Assembly (NCBI RefSeq): GCF_000190415.1
Contig: NZ_AEWF01000001.1
Coordinates: 558,001 to 622,000 of the forward strand
DNA length: 64,000 nt
From: Candidatus Odyssella thessalonicensis L13
GTDB taxonomy: Bacteria > Pseudomonadota > Alphaproteobacteria > Paracaedibacterales > Paracaedibacteraceae
Reading direction: 5' to 3'
Numbering within the stretch: the stretch's first letter is position 1; every line of letters begins with the position of its first letter. The position numbers and the translations under genes were made by a program. The notes beneath the pieces were generated by a model. It was given only the letters and a program-made list of their open reading frames with translations, made no database searches and was not told the DNA's origin. This document shows positions 17,487-26,770 of this stretch, in pieces.

Positions 17487-19301
17487 TTATTCTTTTAAAG
17501 CTTTTTCATAGTTATTCAACATAGAGGTATACTGGGTATGATACCAATCCCCTATCTTGCCGAATGTAGGATGCCCATACTCAGGTAGAGCTATTAAAGA
17601 TGTCCCAAAGAATGACTCAACATTTTCTTTTAATTTAGTGTTAATAATTGCAATAGTTTCGAGTGCAATTTCTCTAGCATGAATCGGTTCTACTGGAAGC
17701 GGAGGAGCTGACCATTCTTCTCCGGCCCATTTTAAGCTTTTAAGATTGCTCAGAGCATTCGTATATTTATGATACAGCGTTGGAATAGAATAATAGATTT
17801 TTTTCCCTGTTTTCAGTGTTAAAATGACATCGATAAAACGTTTACTTCGTATTACTTTGCCATGTTTTATTTTATCAATGTTATCCGGGTAAACATATGC
17901 ATAATTTGTTAGATATTCTTCACTCTCCTCAAGATTCCCTGAGATTTTCTCAATGATCATAGCATCTGTTAAAACAGTCGTTCCATCAATCGGAGAGGTT
18001 TCTAGCAAATCAAAAGGATTCTCCCACGCGGAGTGGCTATCGAGGTTAGAATGAGACTGGTTTTTAATATGATCTAAAATATCCTCGAACCTTACATGTT
18101 TGAAGGTATCCATAAACGCTGTCGGTGTTTCATGCAAAATCCAGAAGAAACCACTTAGAAGGGTGCGGTAGTCTTCTTTGGAAATTTTATCTGAGACTGC
18201 TTGGGAATCAATAGAGCTAAGTAAGGCAGCCAAGCTACTATTCAAGATTTGATAATGATGGGCAACCCGAGTCGCAATAATAGGGATTGCTTTCTCATAA
18301 TCGATCCCGTTCTCATCAGCTTTATTCAGCAACTCAATCGCATACTGGTGTAAGGCACGACGACGATAATCTATTTTGTAATGTAAATAGTCATGAACGG
18401 TAAACCCGAGCGGGGACATGTTAACGCCATGAGCGCTTCGGCTCTGATTGGGCTTTGGAATAGCAATGAGAAAGCGGTCAGCCAATAAGCTTTCAATCAT
18501 ATAATGCAGTCCGAAATAATTAATTCCGAGAACAGTGAAATAAATCTGTTGAGGTAAAGCCGCTTCAAGGGCGTTATAGAGATCCTGATAAACCTCATAG
18601 TCAAAATTTGAATTAATAACATCAATATAAAGATCATCAAAAGATTTCTTAGGGGTAGGATAATGAAATTTATCAATTTGAGCATAGGCTTGGATATCTG
18701 ATCTCCAAGCCTCATTGATTAATATACCATCAATAAGTTCTTCAGCTGGGCGAGGTAAATGGCAATAGAGATCTGATTCTTCCTCAGTTTTCTCACTCAT
18801 GGAGGCTTGGGCTCGAAGTAAAGTGATTAAAAGAGCGTGAATAGAAACTTGTTGAGTTTCTATATAACGTTTAAGATCGCTAATGATTATGGTCTTGCCT
18901 GAGAAATCAAGTTCTGACAGATAAGCAATGATTTTCTCAGCGTAGGGAGTTAAAAATGGGTAAGGTTTAAACTGTGTGTATGCTTTTTGCGAAGCATTTT
19001 CCTGTTTTTTTGCTTCTTGTTCTAGAAAGTCAAAAAGCTGAGTTTGGTCTTCTCTAGTCAGTAACTTAGTCTCTTCTCCCTTAAAGAGCTCAGGATATTT
19101 TTTTAGTACTTGTGATTTCGTTGCTTCAGTGAACGCCCCTTCTAGAAGACCAGTACTTAAGGTATTTTCCGTTTGGGACGATCTGGAAGAAGAAGATTGT
19201 GAATTTGTTACATCTTTATCGGCACCAATTGCCATAGATATAAGGCAAGAACTTAATAAAGCAATAGAGAACGTTTTATTGAAGAAATATTTTTTACACA
19301 T
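17487..19301 (-). CDS. Large exported protein of unknown function (604 aa)
   Basis: I do not recognise this family. The N-terminus is a Sec signal peptide ending near LISMAIGA, followed by a Ser/Thr/Gln-rich linker (residues 28-50) and a long, mainly helical mature protein. One segment stands out: GFTVHDYLHYKIDYRRR near residue 310, where two His and two Asp at short spacing could bind a metal. A Lys/Glu-rich segment lies near residue 100. No membrane helix after the signal and few Cys. The start ATG follows GAGGATAATTAG. It stands alone upstream of, and divergent from, parC. A secreted effector or enzyme is possible; nothing in the sequence decides. Confidence 0.75.
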   Translation of the reverse strand: MCKKYFFNKTFSIALLSSCLISMAIGADKDVTNSQSSSSRSSQTENTLSTGLLEGAFTEATKSQVLKKYPELFKGEETKLLTREDQTQLFDFLEQEAKKQENASQKAYTQFKPYPFLTPYAEKIIAYLSELDFSGKTIIISDLKRYIETQQVSIHALLITLLRAQASMSEKTEEESDLYCHLPRPAEELIDGILINEAWRSDIQAYAQIDKFHYPTPKKSFDDLYIDVINSNFDYEVYQDLYNALEAALPQQIYFTVLGINYFGLHYMIESLLADRFLIAIPKPNQSRSAHGVNMSPLGFTVHDYLHYKIDYRRRALHQYAIELLNKADENGIDYEKAIPIIATRVAHHYQILNSSLAALLSSIDSQAVSDKISKEDYRTLLSGFFWILHETPTAFMDTFKHVRFEDILDHIKNQSHSNLDSHSAWENPFDLLETSPIDGTTVLTDAMIIEKISGNLEESEEYLTNYAYVYPDNIDKIKHGKVIRSKRFIDVILTLKTGKKIYYSIPTLYHKYTNALSNLKSLKWAGEEWSAPPLPVEPIHAREIALETIAIINTKLKENVESFFGTSLIALPEYGHPTFGKIGDWYHTQYTSMLNNYEKALKE

Positions 19302-19614
19302 CTAATTATCCTCATTTTATTATAAATATTTTTTTATTTTATGTAATTACAATTATATAGAAATACAATAGTGCTCCATAAGCAAGAGCTAACTTCACTA
19401 ATATGATCCCAATTCGAATAGGGTCAAGATTAAAACTGAACTTGGGCTGTATTTGGAAAGCAAGTGATTGGGAGCGTGTACTTGCTTGCCTCCTGCTTTC
19501 TTCGGGAAAAGGAAAAACCTTTAACGTTTGAATTTCTCAAGTTGGCTATTGATTCCAGGGGGGTATGTTATCATATACTAAGGATGACATTGACATAACT
19601 ATAGAGCAATAATC
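19302..19614. other. 313-bp divergent spacer upstream of parC
   Basis: The left 80 bases are very AT-rich and should hold the promoter of the 604-residue gene. Near parC the only weak promoter-like pair is TTGATT (19549) and TATACT (19574), with a long 19-base gap. I see no hairpin or gene. Confidence 0.3.
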
Positions 19615-21843
19615 GTGACCAAATCTGCCGAAATTATCAATGACGTTCCTTTTGAAAAAGCTTTAGGGGACCGTTACTTATCGTACGCGCTATCAACGAT
19701 TATTTCTCGCTCTTTACCGGATGTGCGTGATGGCCTGAAACCGGTGCACCGCCGTCTGATTTATGCGATGCAACAGTTAAAGCTTAATCCCAACACCCCT
19801 TTCAAGAAATCAGCCCGTGTCGTTGGTGATGTGATGGGTAAGTTCCATCCTCACGGTGACCAAGCTATTTATGATGCTTTGGTGCGATTGGCTCAAGATT
19901 TCTCTGTGCGTTATCCCTTAATTGATGGCCAAGGTAACTTTGGTAATATTGACGGCGATAATGCTGCGGCCATGCGTTATACTGAAGCGCGGTTGACTGA
20001 ATTAGCCGTGATGCTAATGGAAGGCATAGAAGAAAATGCCATCGATTTTCGTCCCACCTATGATGGTGAAGCTGACGAGCCGCTGGTATTCCCCGCCGCT
20101 TTCCCTAACATCTTAGCCAACGGTGCCAGTGGTATTGCAGTGGGTATGGCGACCTCAATTCCCCCCCATAACTTGGCCGAATTATGCCATGCGATGATGC
20201 ACATGATCGATCATCCGGGGTGTACCGTTGCTGAACTGATGCGTTTTATTCCTGGACCGGATTTCCCTACGGGTGGCATTCTCGTTGAAACACCTGAATC
20301 CATCCTACGCTCTTATGAAACGGGACGCGGGAGTTTCCGCATGCGAGCGCGGTGGGAAACTGAGCAGCTTAAAGCTGGTAGTTTTCAAATTATTGTCACA
20401 CAGATTCCCTATCAGGTTAGTAAATCCAAGCTAATTGAAAAAATCGCTGAACTGTTAACTGCTAAAAAACTTCCTCTTCTTGACGATATCCGCGATGAAT
20501 CGGCTGATGACATTCGCGTGGTATTGGTCCCTAAAAGCCGCAATGTTGATCCCGAAGTCTTAATGGAATCTTTATTTAAAGCAACGGATCTGGAAGCGCG
20601 ATTTTCCTTAAATATGAATGTCCTTGATGGTGGACGTACGCCGCGGGTGATGTCGCTTAAAGAAGTCTTAAAAGCCTTCCTCACCCATCGCCAAGAAGTT
20701 CTAGTCCGTCGCTCCAACCATCGTATTGAACATATTAATGCTCGCCTTGAAATCTTGGAAGGCTATCTCATCGCTTATCTCAATATTGATGAAGTGATTC
20801 GTATTATCCGCGAAGAAGATGAACCCAAAACCTATATGGTGGAAAAGTTTGGCCTTACTGATAACCAGGTTGAAGCGATTTTGAATATGCGCTTGCGGGC
20901 TTTGCGTAAATTACAAGAAATTGAGATCCGCAAAGAGCATGAAGATTTGTGCAAAGAGCGGGAGGATCTGTATAAATTGTTGGCCACCGAGTCTTTACAA
21001 TGGAAACGCATTAAAGCAGACATTAAGTCTATTGAGAAGAAGTATAGCTTAGACACCGTGAGTGGGAAACGCCGAACAACTCTAGAAGAGGCGCCGTCAG
21101 CGATTGTTATCCCGATTGAAGCGGTAATTGAGCGCGAAGATGTGACGGTGGTTTGCTCACAAATGGGCTGGATTCGCTGTATTAAAGGCCATGCGGTTAA
21201 CCCGGATGACATTAAATATAAAGAAGGCGACTCCATGGGCACCATTATCCAGGCTGAGACCACCGATAAAATCTTAATCTTTGCCACAAATGGAAAATTT
21301 TACACCATTGGCGTCGACAAACTGCCAGGTGGCCGCGGTCATGGTGAGCCCATCCGCATGATGATTGAGCTAGATAACACAGAAGAAATGTTAAATTTAT
21401 GTGTTATTAAGCCTGACCAGAATAAACAGTTCTTACTTACCTCCAGCGATTCCCGTGGCTTTATTGTTAACTCCGATGATGTTATCGCCCAAACCCGCCA
21501 AGGCAAACAGGTGATGACCCTCGGCGATGAAGGCGCTAAAGCCTTAAGTTGCATGGAAGTCACCGGTGATATGGTTGCCTGTATTGGCGAAAACAGAAAA
21601 CTCTTAGTATTTCCGATTGCGGATGTACCGAGCCTATCCCGGGGTCGCGGCGTGATTCTGCAGAAATACCGCCAAGGTAATCTCAGTGATATTAAGATCT
21701 TTAAAGCTGAAGAAGGATTAAGCTGGATTAGAAATGGCAAAAAGGTAACTGAGAAAGATCTGTTGATGTGGAAAGGCCGCCGTGCCACTCTCGGGCGTCT
21801 CGCGCCCATCGGTTTTCCGCGCAGCAACAAGTTTGAAGCTTAA
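19615..21843 (+). CDS. parC: DNA topoisomerase IV subunit A
   Basis: A 742-residue type IIA topoisomerase A subunit that cuts and rejoins DNA and, with ParE, separates daughter chromosomes. The catalytic Tyr122 is in [14 protein letters not shown], and the DNA-gate region [19 protein letters not shown] precedes it. The C-terminal part (after about residue 500) is a short beta-pinwheel of the ParC rather than GyrA type: blades such as [20 protein letters not shown] are present and no clear GyrA box is seen. Length fits alphaproteobacterial ParC. The start is GTG at 19615 with only a weak ribosome site (GAGCAA). The residue after HPHGD is Gln83 where E. coli ParC has Ser80. The gene sits alone between two exported-protein genes. 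Confidence 0.95.
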   Translation: MTKSAEIINDVPFEKALGDRYLSYALSTIISRSLPDVRDGLKPVHRRLIYAMQQLKLNPNTPFKKSARVVGDVMGKFHPHGDQAIYDALVRLAQDFSVRYPLIDGQGNFGNIDGDNAAAMRYTEARLTELAVMLMEGIEENAIDFRPTYDGEADEPLVFPAAFPNILANGASGIAVGMATSIPPHNLAELCHAMMHMIDHPGCTVAELMRFIPGPDFPTGGILVETPESILRSYETGRGSFRMRARWETEQLKAGSFQIIVTQIPYQVSKSKLIEKIAELLTAKKLPLLDDIRDESADDIRVVLVPKSRNVDPEVLMESLFKATDLEARFSLNMNVLDGGRTPRVMSLKEVLKAFLTHRQEVLVRRSNHRIEHINARLEILEGYLIAYLNIDEVIRIIREEDEPKTYMVEKFGLTDNQVEAILNMRLRALRKLQEIEIRKEHEDLCKEREDLYKLLATESLQWKRIKADIKSIEKKYSLDTVSGKRRTTLEEAPSAIVIPIEAVIEREDVTVVCSQMGWIRCIKGHAVNPDDIKYKEGDSMGTIIQAETTDKILIFATNGKFYTIGVDKLPGGRGHGEPIRMMIELDNTEEMLNLCVIKPDQNKQFLLTSSDSRGFIVNSDDVIAQTRQGKQVMTLGDEGAKALSCMEVTGDMVACIGENRKLLVFPIADVPSLSRGRGVILQKYRQGNLSDIKIFKAEEGLSWIRNGKKVTEKDLLMWKGRRATLGRLAPIGFPRSNKFEA

Positions 21844-22194
21844 AATCTCGACTTTGTGTTTAGAAAAGTGAGAGCTTTTAACTGCTCTCATTAATGGATA
21901 GATCCTATAGCTTTATAGGGAACTAAATAAGGCTAAGACAGCAAGCTAATCACGCGTACCATCCACAGTTCCTTAGGTGCTAAGGATCTTGAATCGGCTG
22001 AACTTTTTGGCTAACACGTCTCTTCTATAATTAGACGAAAATTAGTATATGTCTTCTTTCATATCAAAAAGGAGATTTATATTCTGCTAAATAAGAATCT
22101 AAAGATTTAATTATTATCCCAACGAAAAAGCTAATCTATGTAAAATCCTAATAGCTGTGCACTTTGCATAGTATTTTTTATAGCATTCATGAGC
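21844..22194. other. 351-bp spacer with a hairpin after parC
   Basis: A 7-bp hairpin TGAGAGC/GCTCTCA (21869-21890, loop TTTTAACT) begins 26 bases after the parC stop and may terminate it, with a weak TTAATGG tail. The rest holds no frame or repeat I can support. Confidence 0.4.
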
Positions 22195-23157
22195 CTAGTT
22201 TTCAAATAAGGTTCGCCAGGGATTGATAATGAACTTCCCTTTATTAGTCCGTGCTATTAAAGGAATCTGTGCATATTTTTGCTGAGGACTATTTTTAAAA
22301 CGTGCCCACATATATCCGTTCTCATCAATGGTTGTTCCCTCATATATCTTGGCTTCACGCCCATCAACTTCGGGGAGAGGTAGCTCAACTTCTTTTGTTA
22401 CACAACGCAAACCGTCATCTCCCCCAATAAGACCAAAGTTTATATAAATTTCTGAAGCTTTAGCGTCGTTATCCCAACAAATTATAAGAGTCGGTGCAGG
22501 AAAATTTTTGATTTCATTAATACAGGATAACAACCCGCTCCTATCGAACTCTAATTTTACACCCAGATCATAAGGAGGAACAACACAAGCTTCCCCAGAA
22601 GAAGCTATTGAAACTGTCCATTGCCTAGGCATAATAGCTGTACATGTGTAAGTTATCTTCAAGGGATGTCTTATACCTAAAGAATCAACAACAGAAACTT
22701 GAGTAGTATGTTCTGTTCCTATAGGTGCAGCTTGGGGAAGAATTCCTTTAACATATATATTAGTAGTGGGCTGAGCGCCATCGGAGAGCCTAGTCGAGGA
22801 AGCTACCTGTAACAGATTGCCTAAGGAAGTCTTATTAAGCAGAGAAGGATTTTCTTCATTTAAATAGATAACATTTAAATACTGACCTAAGTGATTACGG
22901 AAGAAACCTTTATTATCTTCCTCCCAGGTTCCTACGGGGGACCAAGCCAGTTTTTTACCATTTTCTTCAGGCGTGTCACTGACAAGAAAGTATTCAGATC
23001 CCTTTATTGCAGTATGAGTTTCAATGCCAGTGTAAGTACCTATGCCAGCAGTTGCTTCCATAGATTTTACCGCAAGGTTTAAACCTGCTGCATTTATAAG
23101 ACCCCCTAAAAGAATTACTTTTGAAAAGTTCTTGTCTACTTTTAATTTAGAAAGCAT
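22195..23157 (-). CDS. Secreted protein built from the middle of a flagellar hook protein (FlgE D1/D2-like)
   Basis: A 320-residue protein with a Sec-type signal (KVILLGGLINAAGLNLAVKS) then MEATAGIGTYTG. The mature part follows FlgE in order. Residues 50-95 (AIKGSEYFLVSD, then DNKGFFRNHLGQYLNVI) resemble the FlgE segment with a residue-poor loop and labelled strand. Residues 130-185 (TTNIYVKGILPQAAPIGTEH, VSVVDSLGIRHPLKITYT, WTVSIASS) match the D2 domain. Residues 277-302 (TIDENGYMWARFKN, YAQIPLIAR) match the strand after D2. The N- and C-terminal D0 helices that FlgE needs to polymerise are absent, and FlgE itself has no cleaved signal. I start at ATG 23157, six bases after AGGAGA, rather than at TTG 23178. 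No flagellar gene is nearby. Function unknown. Confidence 0.75.
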   Translation of the reverse strand: MLSKLKVDKNFSKVILLGGLINAAGLNLAVKSMEATAGIGTYTGIETHTAIKGSEYFLVSDTPEENGKKLAWSPVGTWEEDNKGFFRNHLGQYLNVIYLNEENPSLLNKTSLGNLLQVASSTRLSDGAQPTTNIYVKGILPQAAPIGTEHTTQVSVVDSLGIRHPLKITYTCTAIMPRQWTVSIASSGEACVVPPYDLGVKLEFDRSGLLSCINEIKNFPAPTLIICWDNDAKASEIYINFGLIGGDDGLRCVTKEVELPLPEVDGREAKIYEGTTIDENGYMWARFKNSPQQKYAQIPLIARTNKGKFIINPWRTLFEN

Positions 23158-23603
23158 TATCTTTCTCCTAGTCATCAATAATCAATTGGAAACCTAAATG
23201 AAGACCGATCGCCCCCTATTACGCTCCCTCTATTAAGGACACTCGGTAATAAATCAGCCAGAATTTATGGCATGCCTCTAATTTATGCTAACATTAACTT
23301 TACTTTTTTAAAGTTTTATAAAAATCCTTAACGAGAGAAACCATTAGTCATTAGGTAGGATACTTGCTTACATCTCCCTTTTTCTTGCTAGGCAGATCAA
23401 CAGAGCTAATATAAAATCTGGTGGCGTTCAAGGTAATCGCTTAAAATTAACATAAACAATTTTGCATCTTGAATAATGTTATCCCCTCAAGCCTTTCCGA
23501 ATCTAATATAATGCAATCATAGAAGGTCAAAAGGGTTGATATTTACTAGCAGATCAGCTAGACATGACATCAGTATACTAAGATTTTAATTTGAATTGTA
23601 TTA
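23158..23603. other. 446-bp divergent spacer
   Basis: Separates the FlgE-like gene from the F-box gene and must contain both promoters. AT-rich, no open frame of note, no clear hairpin or repeat seen. Confidence 0.3.
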
Positions 23604-24761
23604 ATGCCCCTAATAAGAAAAATATTACCATATATAATATGTAGCGTCCTGTCTATCGCTTCAGCATCAGATGACTCAGATGAAAATGATAATCTCTCTG
23701 AGCAGACCCGGTTTCCAATTTATATTCCTCGGACTGTACTGTCTGAGGCTGACCAAGCGACTCTTTTCCATGCCCCGCTCTTGGGATGGGAGGGTAACTA
23801 CAAGGCTGTATGGAGAAAGCAAGCTCTCCCTACTCCCACCTTCAGGAATTCACCTCAAGATGAGGAGTTGCCAGAAAATGTGATGGTATTTCCTTTTTTA
23901 GCTTTGCCGAATGAATTATTAGCACAAATACTTTACTTTTTACCTTCCCAGGATTTCCTTCATATCAATGAAGTCTGCCAAAAGTTCTACAAGATTAGTA
24001 CTAATAGTTCCGACATTAAATTACATACCCTGACTGTCTTGAATCGGATAGATCCCTATGGCATTACGGCTCAGGAGGTATCTCAGCGTTTCCTGAGCTT
24101 GCTAGACCACGGTAAAAAAACAATAAATAAGGATGACCGCAGAGAAATTCAAGCTTTCTTACAAGAGTCGGAATCCTATCTAAGCACTTTGTACGAAAAC
24201 ATTAAACATTTACTTCCTCTCTACCGACGATTAGGAGGCTATAAACCTAGCCAAGAATGGATACGCTTAAAAGATAATTTATCAGAATCACCATTGACCA
24301 AATATTATTTGAAATCTCGAGGGATAATTCATACTCTCACCTCAGAGGAGAGAGAAACCTATCGCCTACTAAGAAGATTAAGTAAGTATAATGGAGGGCA
24401 ATCAACCGATAAAACTGATCCAATCTTATTAGACCTGATCAGTGTTGCTCCACGTCATTTTCCATGCATTCCTTATGAAAGCTTAAAAAGGATAAAACAG
24501 AAGGAGTTTAATCCATTTTCACGTTTAGAGGTCTTAGACCTTTATCCGAAGATAATAAATTATACTGAGGTAGGATTTGAGGATATTTATGCATCATATG
24601 CAACTTTTCTCAATTCTACGCTTGAGCTTTTCAGAAAGCCTAGAGTAACTAATCTGTTATCACCTGATGGCTCTTATTTTCCAGAGGATGAATCTTATTG
24701 GGAGCTACGTCTACCTTTAACTGATGTCCAGGTTATATGGCGAGGTACATCGCTTGAATAG
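23604..24761 (+). CDS. Secreted F-box domain protein (385 aa)
   Basis: A signal peptide (ILPYIICSVLSIASAS) is followed by an acidic linker and, at residues 97-135, a good F-box: FLALPNELLAQILYFLPSQD then INEVCQKFYKIS. In eukaryotes the F-box binds Skp1 and links substrates to the SCF ubiquitin ligase. Bacterial F-box proteins known from Legionella, Agrobacterium and amoeba symbionts act inside the host. The remaining 250 residues are helical and unassigned; this part would be the substrate-binding half. No ribosome site is obvious before the ATG. A Sec signal means the protein reaches the periplasm or beyond, so delivery to a host cytosol would need a further step. F-box call confident from the residue pattern; effector role inferred. 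Confidence 0.75.
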   Translation: MPLIRKILPYIICSVLSIASASDDSDENDNLSEQTRFPIYIPRTVLSEADQATLFHAPLLGWEGNYKAVWRKQALPTPTFRNSPQDEELPENVMVFPFLALPNELLAQILYFLPSQDFLHINEVCQKFYKISTNSSDIKLHTLTVLNRIDPYGITAQEVSQRFLSLLDHGKKTINKDDRREIQAFLQESESYLSTLYENIKHLLPLYRRLGGYKPSQEWIRLKDNLSESPLTKYYLKSRGIIHTLTSEERETYRLLRRLSKYNGGQSTDKTDPILLDLISVAPRHFPCIPYESLKRIKQKEFNPFSRLEVLDLYPKIINYTEVGFEDIYASYATFLNSTLELFRKPRVTNLLSPDGSYFPEDESYWELRLPLTDVQVIWRGTSLE

Positions 24762-24906
24762 GTAAAGCATTCCTCTTCAAGGAAGCCTCCCCTCTTTAGG
24801 GAAGGCAGGCTGGGTGCGTCTACTCTTCCTGGCCATTTTAATACCAAGCAGCATGAAGTACCGCATGGGCTAAGTAAATGGGGCTCAATAACCCTGAAGA
24901 CAGTTT

Positions 24907-24963
24907 GCAAAGCAAGCCCTCTTCCCCTGCGCTGATAGCTATCAACTAAGGGGCTGGCTTTGC
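24907..24963. repeat. 57-bp inverted repeat with inner palindrome, between convergent genes
   Basis: Outer arms GCAAAGCAAGCCC and GGGCTGGCTTTGC match at 12 of 13 positions. The loop contains the perfect palindrome TGATAGCTATCA (24933-24944). It lies between the F-box gene and the convergent LRR-like gene and could work as a bidirectional terminator or be a small mobile-element relic. No U-tract. Confidence 0.5.
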
Positions 24964-24988
24964 TAAAGCAATTGCCAAGTAGCTCCTT

Positions 24989-26701
24989 CTACGCCTCTAT
25001 GCCTTCGGCCAACAATTTTACTTTTATAGCTTGATCAAGAATGTGCTTATATCTTCTAGCAGTGCCATAACAAGTTACCTTTAATTTCTTCAAATTAATA
25101 TGGCTGCAAACTGTCGCCACAAAATGTTCAAAAATTTTTGAATCGTACTCACAAGCAGCTAACTTAAGTTGAAGAGAAGCAAGATAAGGTAAAGAACGGA
25201 TGACCTGTGCTACCCTCTGAAGGGTATCATTATCTGTTAAGGGGTTATTAAACTCCAGCTCTTGGAGATGTATTCGATCTTGAAGAGCAAGAATTTCTTG
25301 AGCATTTAAGGGATTGCTGAGAAATAATTTTTGAGGGTGAAGATCTAGAACTTTTACTAGTGTATAGCCATCTGGCTCCCACTCAGAAGTATCAAAATAG
25401 AGCCTTTGCAGCTGCTGCATTAAATCAGCCCTAATATTACTGTGATGTTCTTCATTAAATAAGTCTCGAAGAGTAAGCATATAAGGAAGCGCACTAGAGG
25501 AAAGTTGCAGCTTTTTAAAATTAGGATTGGCGCTCAAATTCTTAACAATCGCGATTATGCTATTACGCTGTGAGGCATCCATAAAAGGATTGAAGGCGAA
25601 AACCTCAATATTCTTATTAACTTCACAGATCTCTATTAAATTCTGTAAATTGCTATTGAGAGCATCGGAACTCCGAGTGCGTAGAATTAGCCCTCTGAGA
25701 TTATGGTGGCTGGATAATACACTTAGATGATGGTTATCCAATACATCATCAATAATAAAGTGATTAAAATTTAGGTCTAATAAATGCTGAAGATCTAAAC
25801 CAAGAGACTTAATCTTTGAAAGGCCAAGGCCCCAATTGTTTGTAACTCGCAGCAGCTCTAATACCCTTAAGCGTAGTTCTTCCTCAAGAGGGGATTTCAG
25901 TACGATCTCTATCAGTCTTAGGACCTCTGAATGAAAGAAAACTTGTCTGCCCGGCGGAAAGCTTGCTAACATTGGAGCCACTGCCACAAAGGTGGCTGGA
26001 TTGAAAAAACCAGCCCAGTGTATACGCTGTAACGTTAGATTTTTAGCTAAATCAATAATTATTTCCTGAAATATTTCATCTGTTAGTTCCGGACTTAGAT
26101 CATAACCAGTATTATGTAGATGAAGCTCTGTCAGATGAGTGTTATTTTGTAAAAGATGGAGATAATTATAAGCAGTAACTACCTTTATACGTAAACGTCT
26201 AAATGGTCCATCAAATATCTCTTCCACGGTAAATTCTTCTCCCTGAAGCTCATCACCATATAGATACTTAGAATCTAAACCAGGTCGCATTTTATTAATT
26301 AGCCGCTTTTTGTCTTCGTCATCCTGAAGCTGATTAATATAGCGCCAAAACTCTAAAACTCTTCTGGCTGGCATCCCCTGAAAAACGCTCTCACACAGCT
26401 CCTCAGGTAGTCTCTCCAGAAGCCACTCTGCTAACCTGTCAAATTCAACCTTCTTGGTAATTAATTTTAAACATATATTTTTTAAAGAGTCCCTTTTAAT
26501 AAAATTCTCAGGCAAACCAAAATCAAAATACTCTTTAGCTTCTAAATCTTGCTCTTCTTCAGAGAGAGGTAAAGCTTCAGCAATTTCACTTAAGCTAACA
26601 GTTGAGTTTTCGTCGTCTTCTCTTTCATTAGTCTGACCTATGGATAAGGTTAAACATGACAAGAGTATAAATACGGCTGTGTTCAATAATATTCTGTTCA
26701 T
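24989..26701 (-). CDS. Exported LRR-like protein with F-box-like N-terminal motif, paralogue 1 (570 aa)
   Basis: A signal peptide (LLNTAVFILLSCLTLSIG) is followed by an acidic linker and, near residues 98-125, LPEELCESVFQGMPARRVLEF, which has the LPxEL start and spacing of an F-box but lacks its Val-Cys-x-x-Trp end. From about residue 190 irregular leucine-rich repeats appear: LTELHLHNTGYDLSPEL, LTLQRIHWAG, FKKLQLSSSALPY, LQELEFNNPLTDND, LKKLKVTCYG. The layout resembles F-box/LRR proteins of eukaryotes. It is the downstream copy of a tandem pair; the first 50 residues of both are nearly the same and the rest is diverged. A host-directed protein is plausible but unproven. Confidence 0.7.
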   Translation of the reverse strand: MNRILLNTAVFILLSCLTLSIGQTNEREDDENSTVSLSEIAEALPLSEEEQDLEAKEYFDFGLPENFIKRDSLKNICLKLITKKVEFDRLAEWLLERLPEELCESVFQGMPARRVLEFWRYINQLQDDEDKKRLINKMRPGLDSKYLYGDELQGEEFTVEEIFDGPFRRLRIKVVTAYNYLHLLQNNTHLTELHLHNTGYDLSPELTDEIFQEIIIDLAKNLTLQRIHWAGFFNPATFVAVAPMLASFPPGRQVFFHSEVLRLIEIVLKSPLEEELRLRVLELLRVTNNWGLGLSKIKSLGLDLQHLLDLNFNHFIIDDVLDNHHLSVLSSHHNLRGLILRTRSSDALNSNLQNLIEICEVNKNIEVFAFNPFMDASQRNSIIAIVKNLSANPNFKKLQLSSSALPYMLTLRDLFNEEHHSNIRADLMQQLQRLYFDTSEWEPDGYTLVKVLDLHPQKLFLSNPLNAQEILALQDRIHLQELEFNNPLTDNDTLQRVAQVIRSLPYLASLQLKLAACEYDSKIFEHFVATVCSHINLKKLKVTCYGTARRYKHILDQAIKVKLLAEGIEA

Positions 26702-26734
26702 TTTCTCTTTCCTCAGTAGCAGTGTTTATAACAA

Positions 26735-26762
26735 TGCTTGGCGGTATATTTAGTGCCAAGCA
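26735..26762 (-). terminator. Hairpin after the upstream LRR-like paralogue
   Basis: Perfect 8-bp stem TGCTTGGC/GCCAAGCA with a 12-base loop, 9 bases beyond the stop of the - strand gene at 26771. The tail ATTGTTATAAAC on the - strand is only moderately U-rich. Confidence 0.5.
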
Positions 26763-26770
26763 TCTATTCT

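Noticed and set aside
19855-19900. Gln83 of ParC as an acquired quinolone-resistance change
   Set aside because: The region around HPHGDQ looks like normal lineage variation; resistance cannot be read from it without a susceptible relative.
20412-21830. Three - strand ORFs of 101-163 codons opposite parC
   Set aside because: They lie fully inside parC, have no ribosome sites, and their Arg/Ser-rich products are typical antisense shadows.
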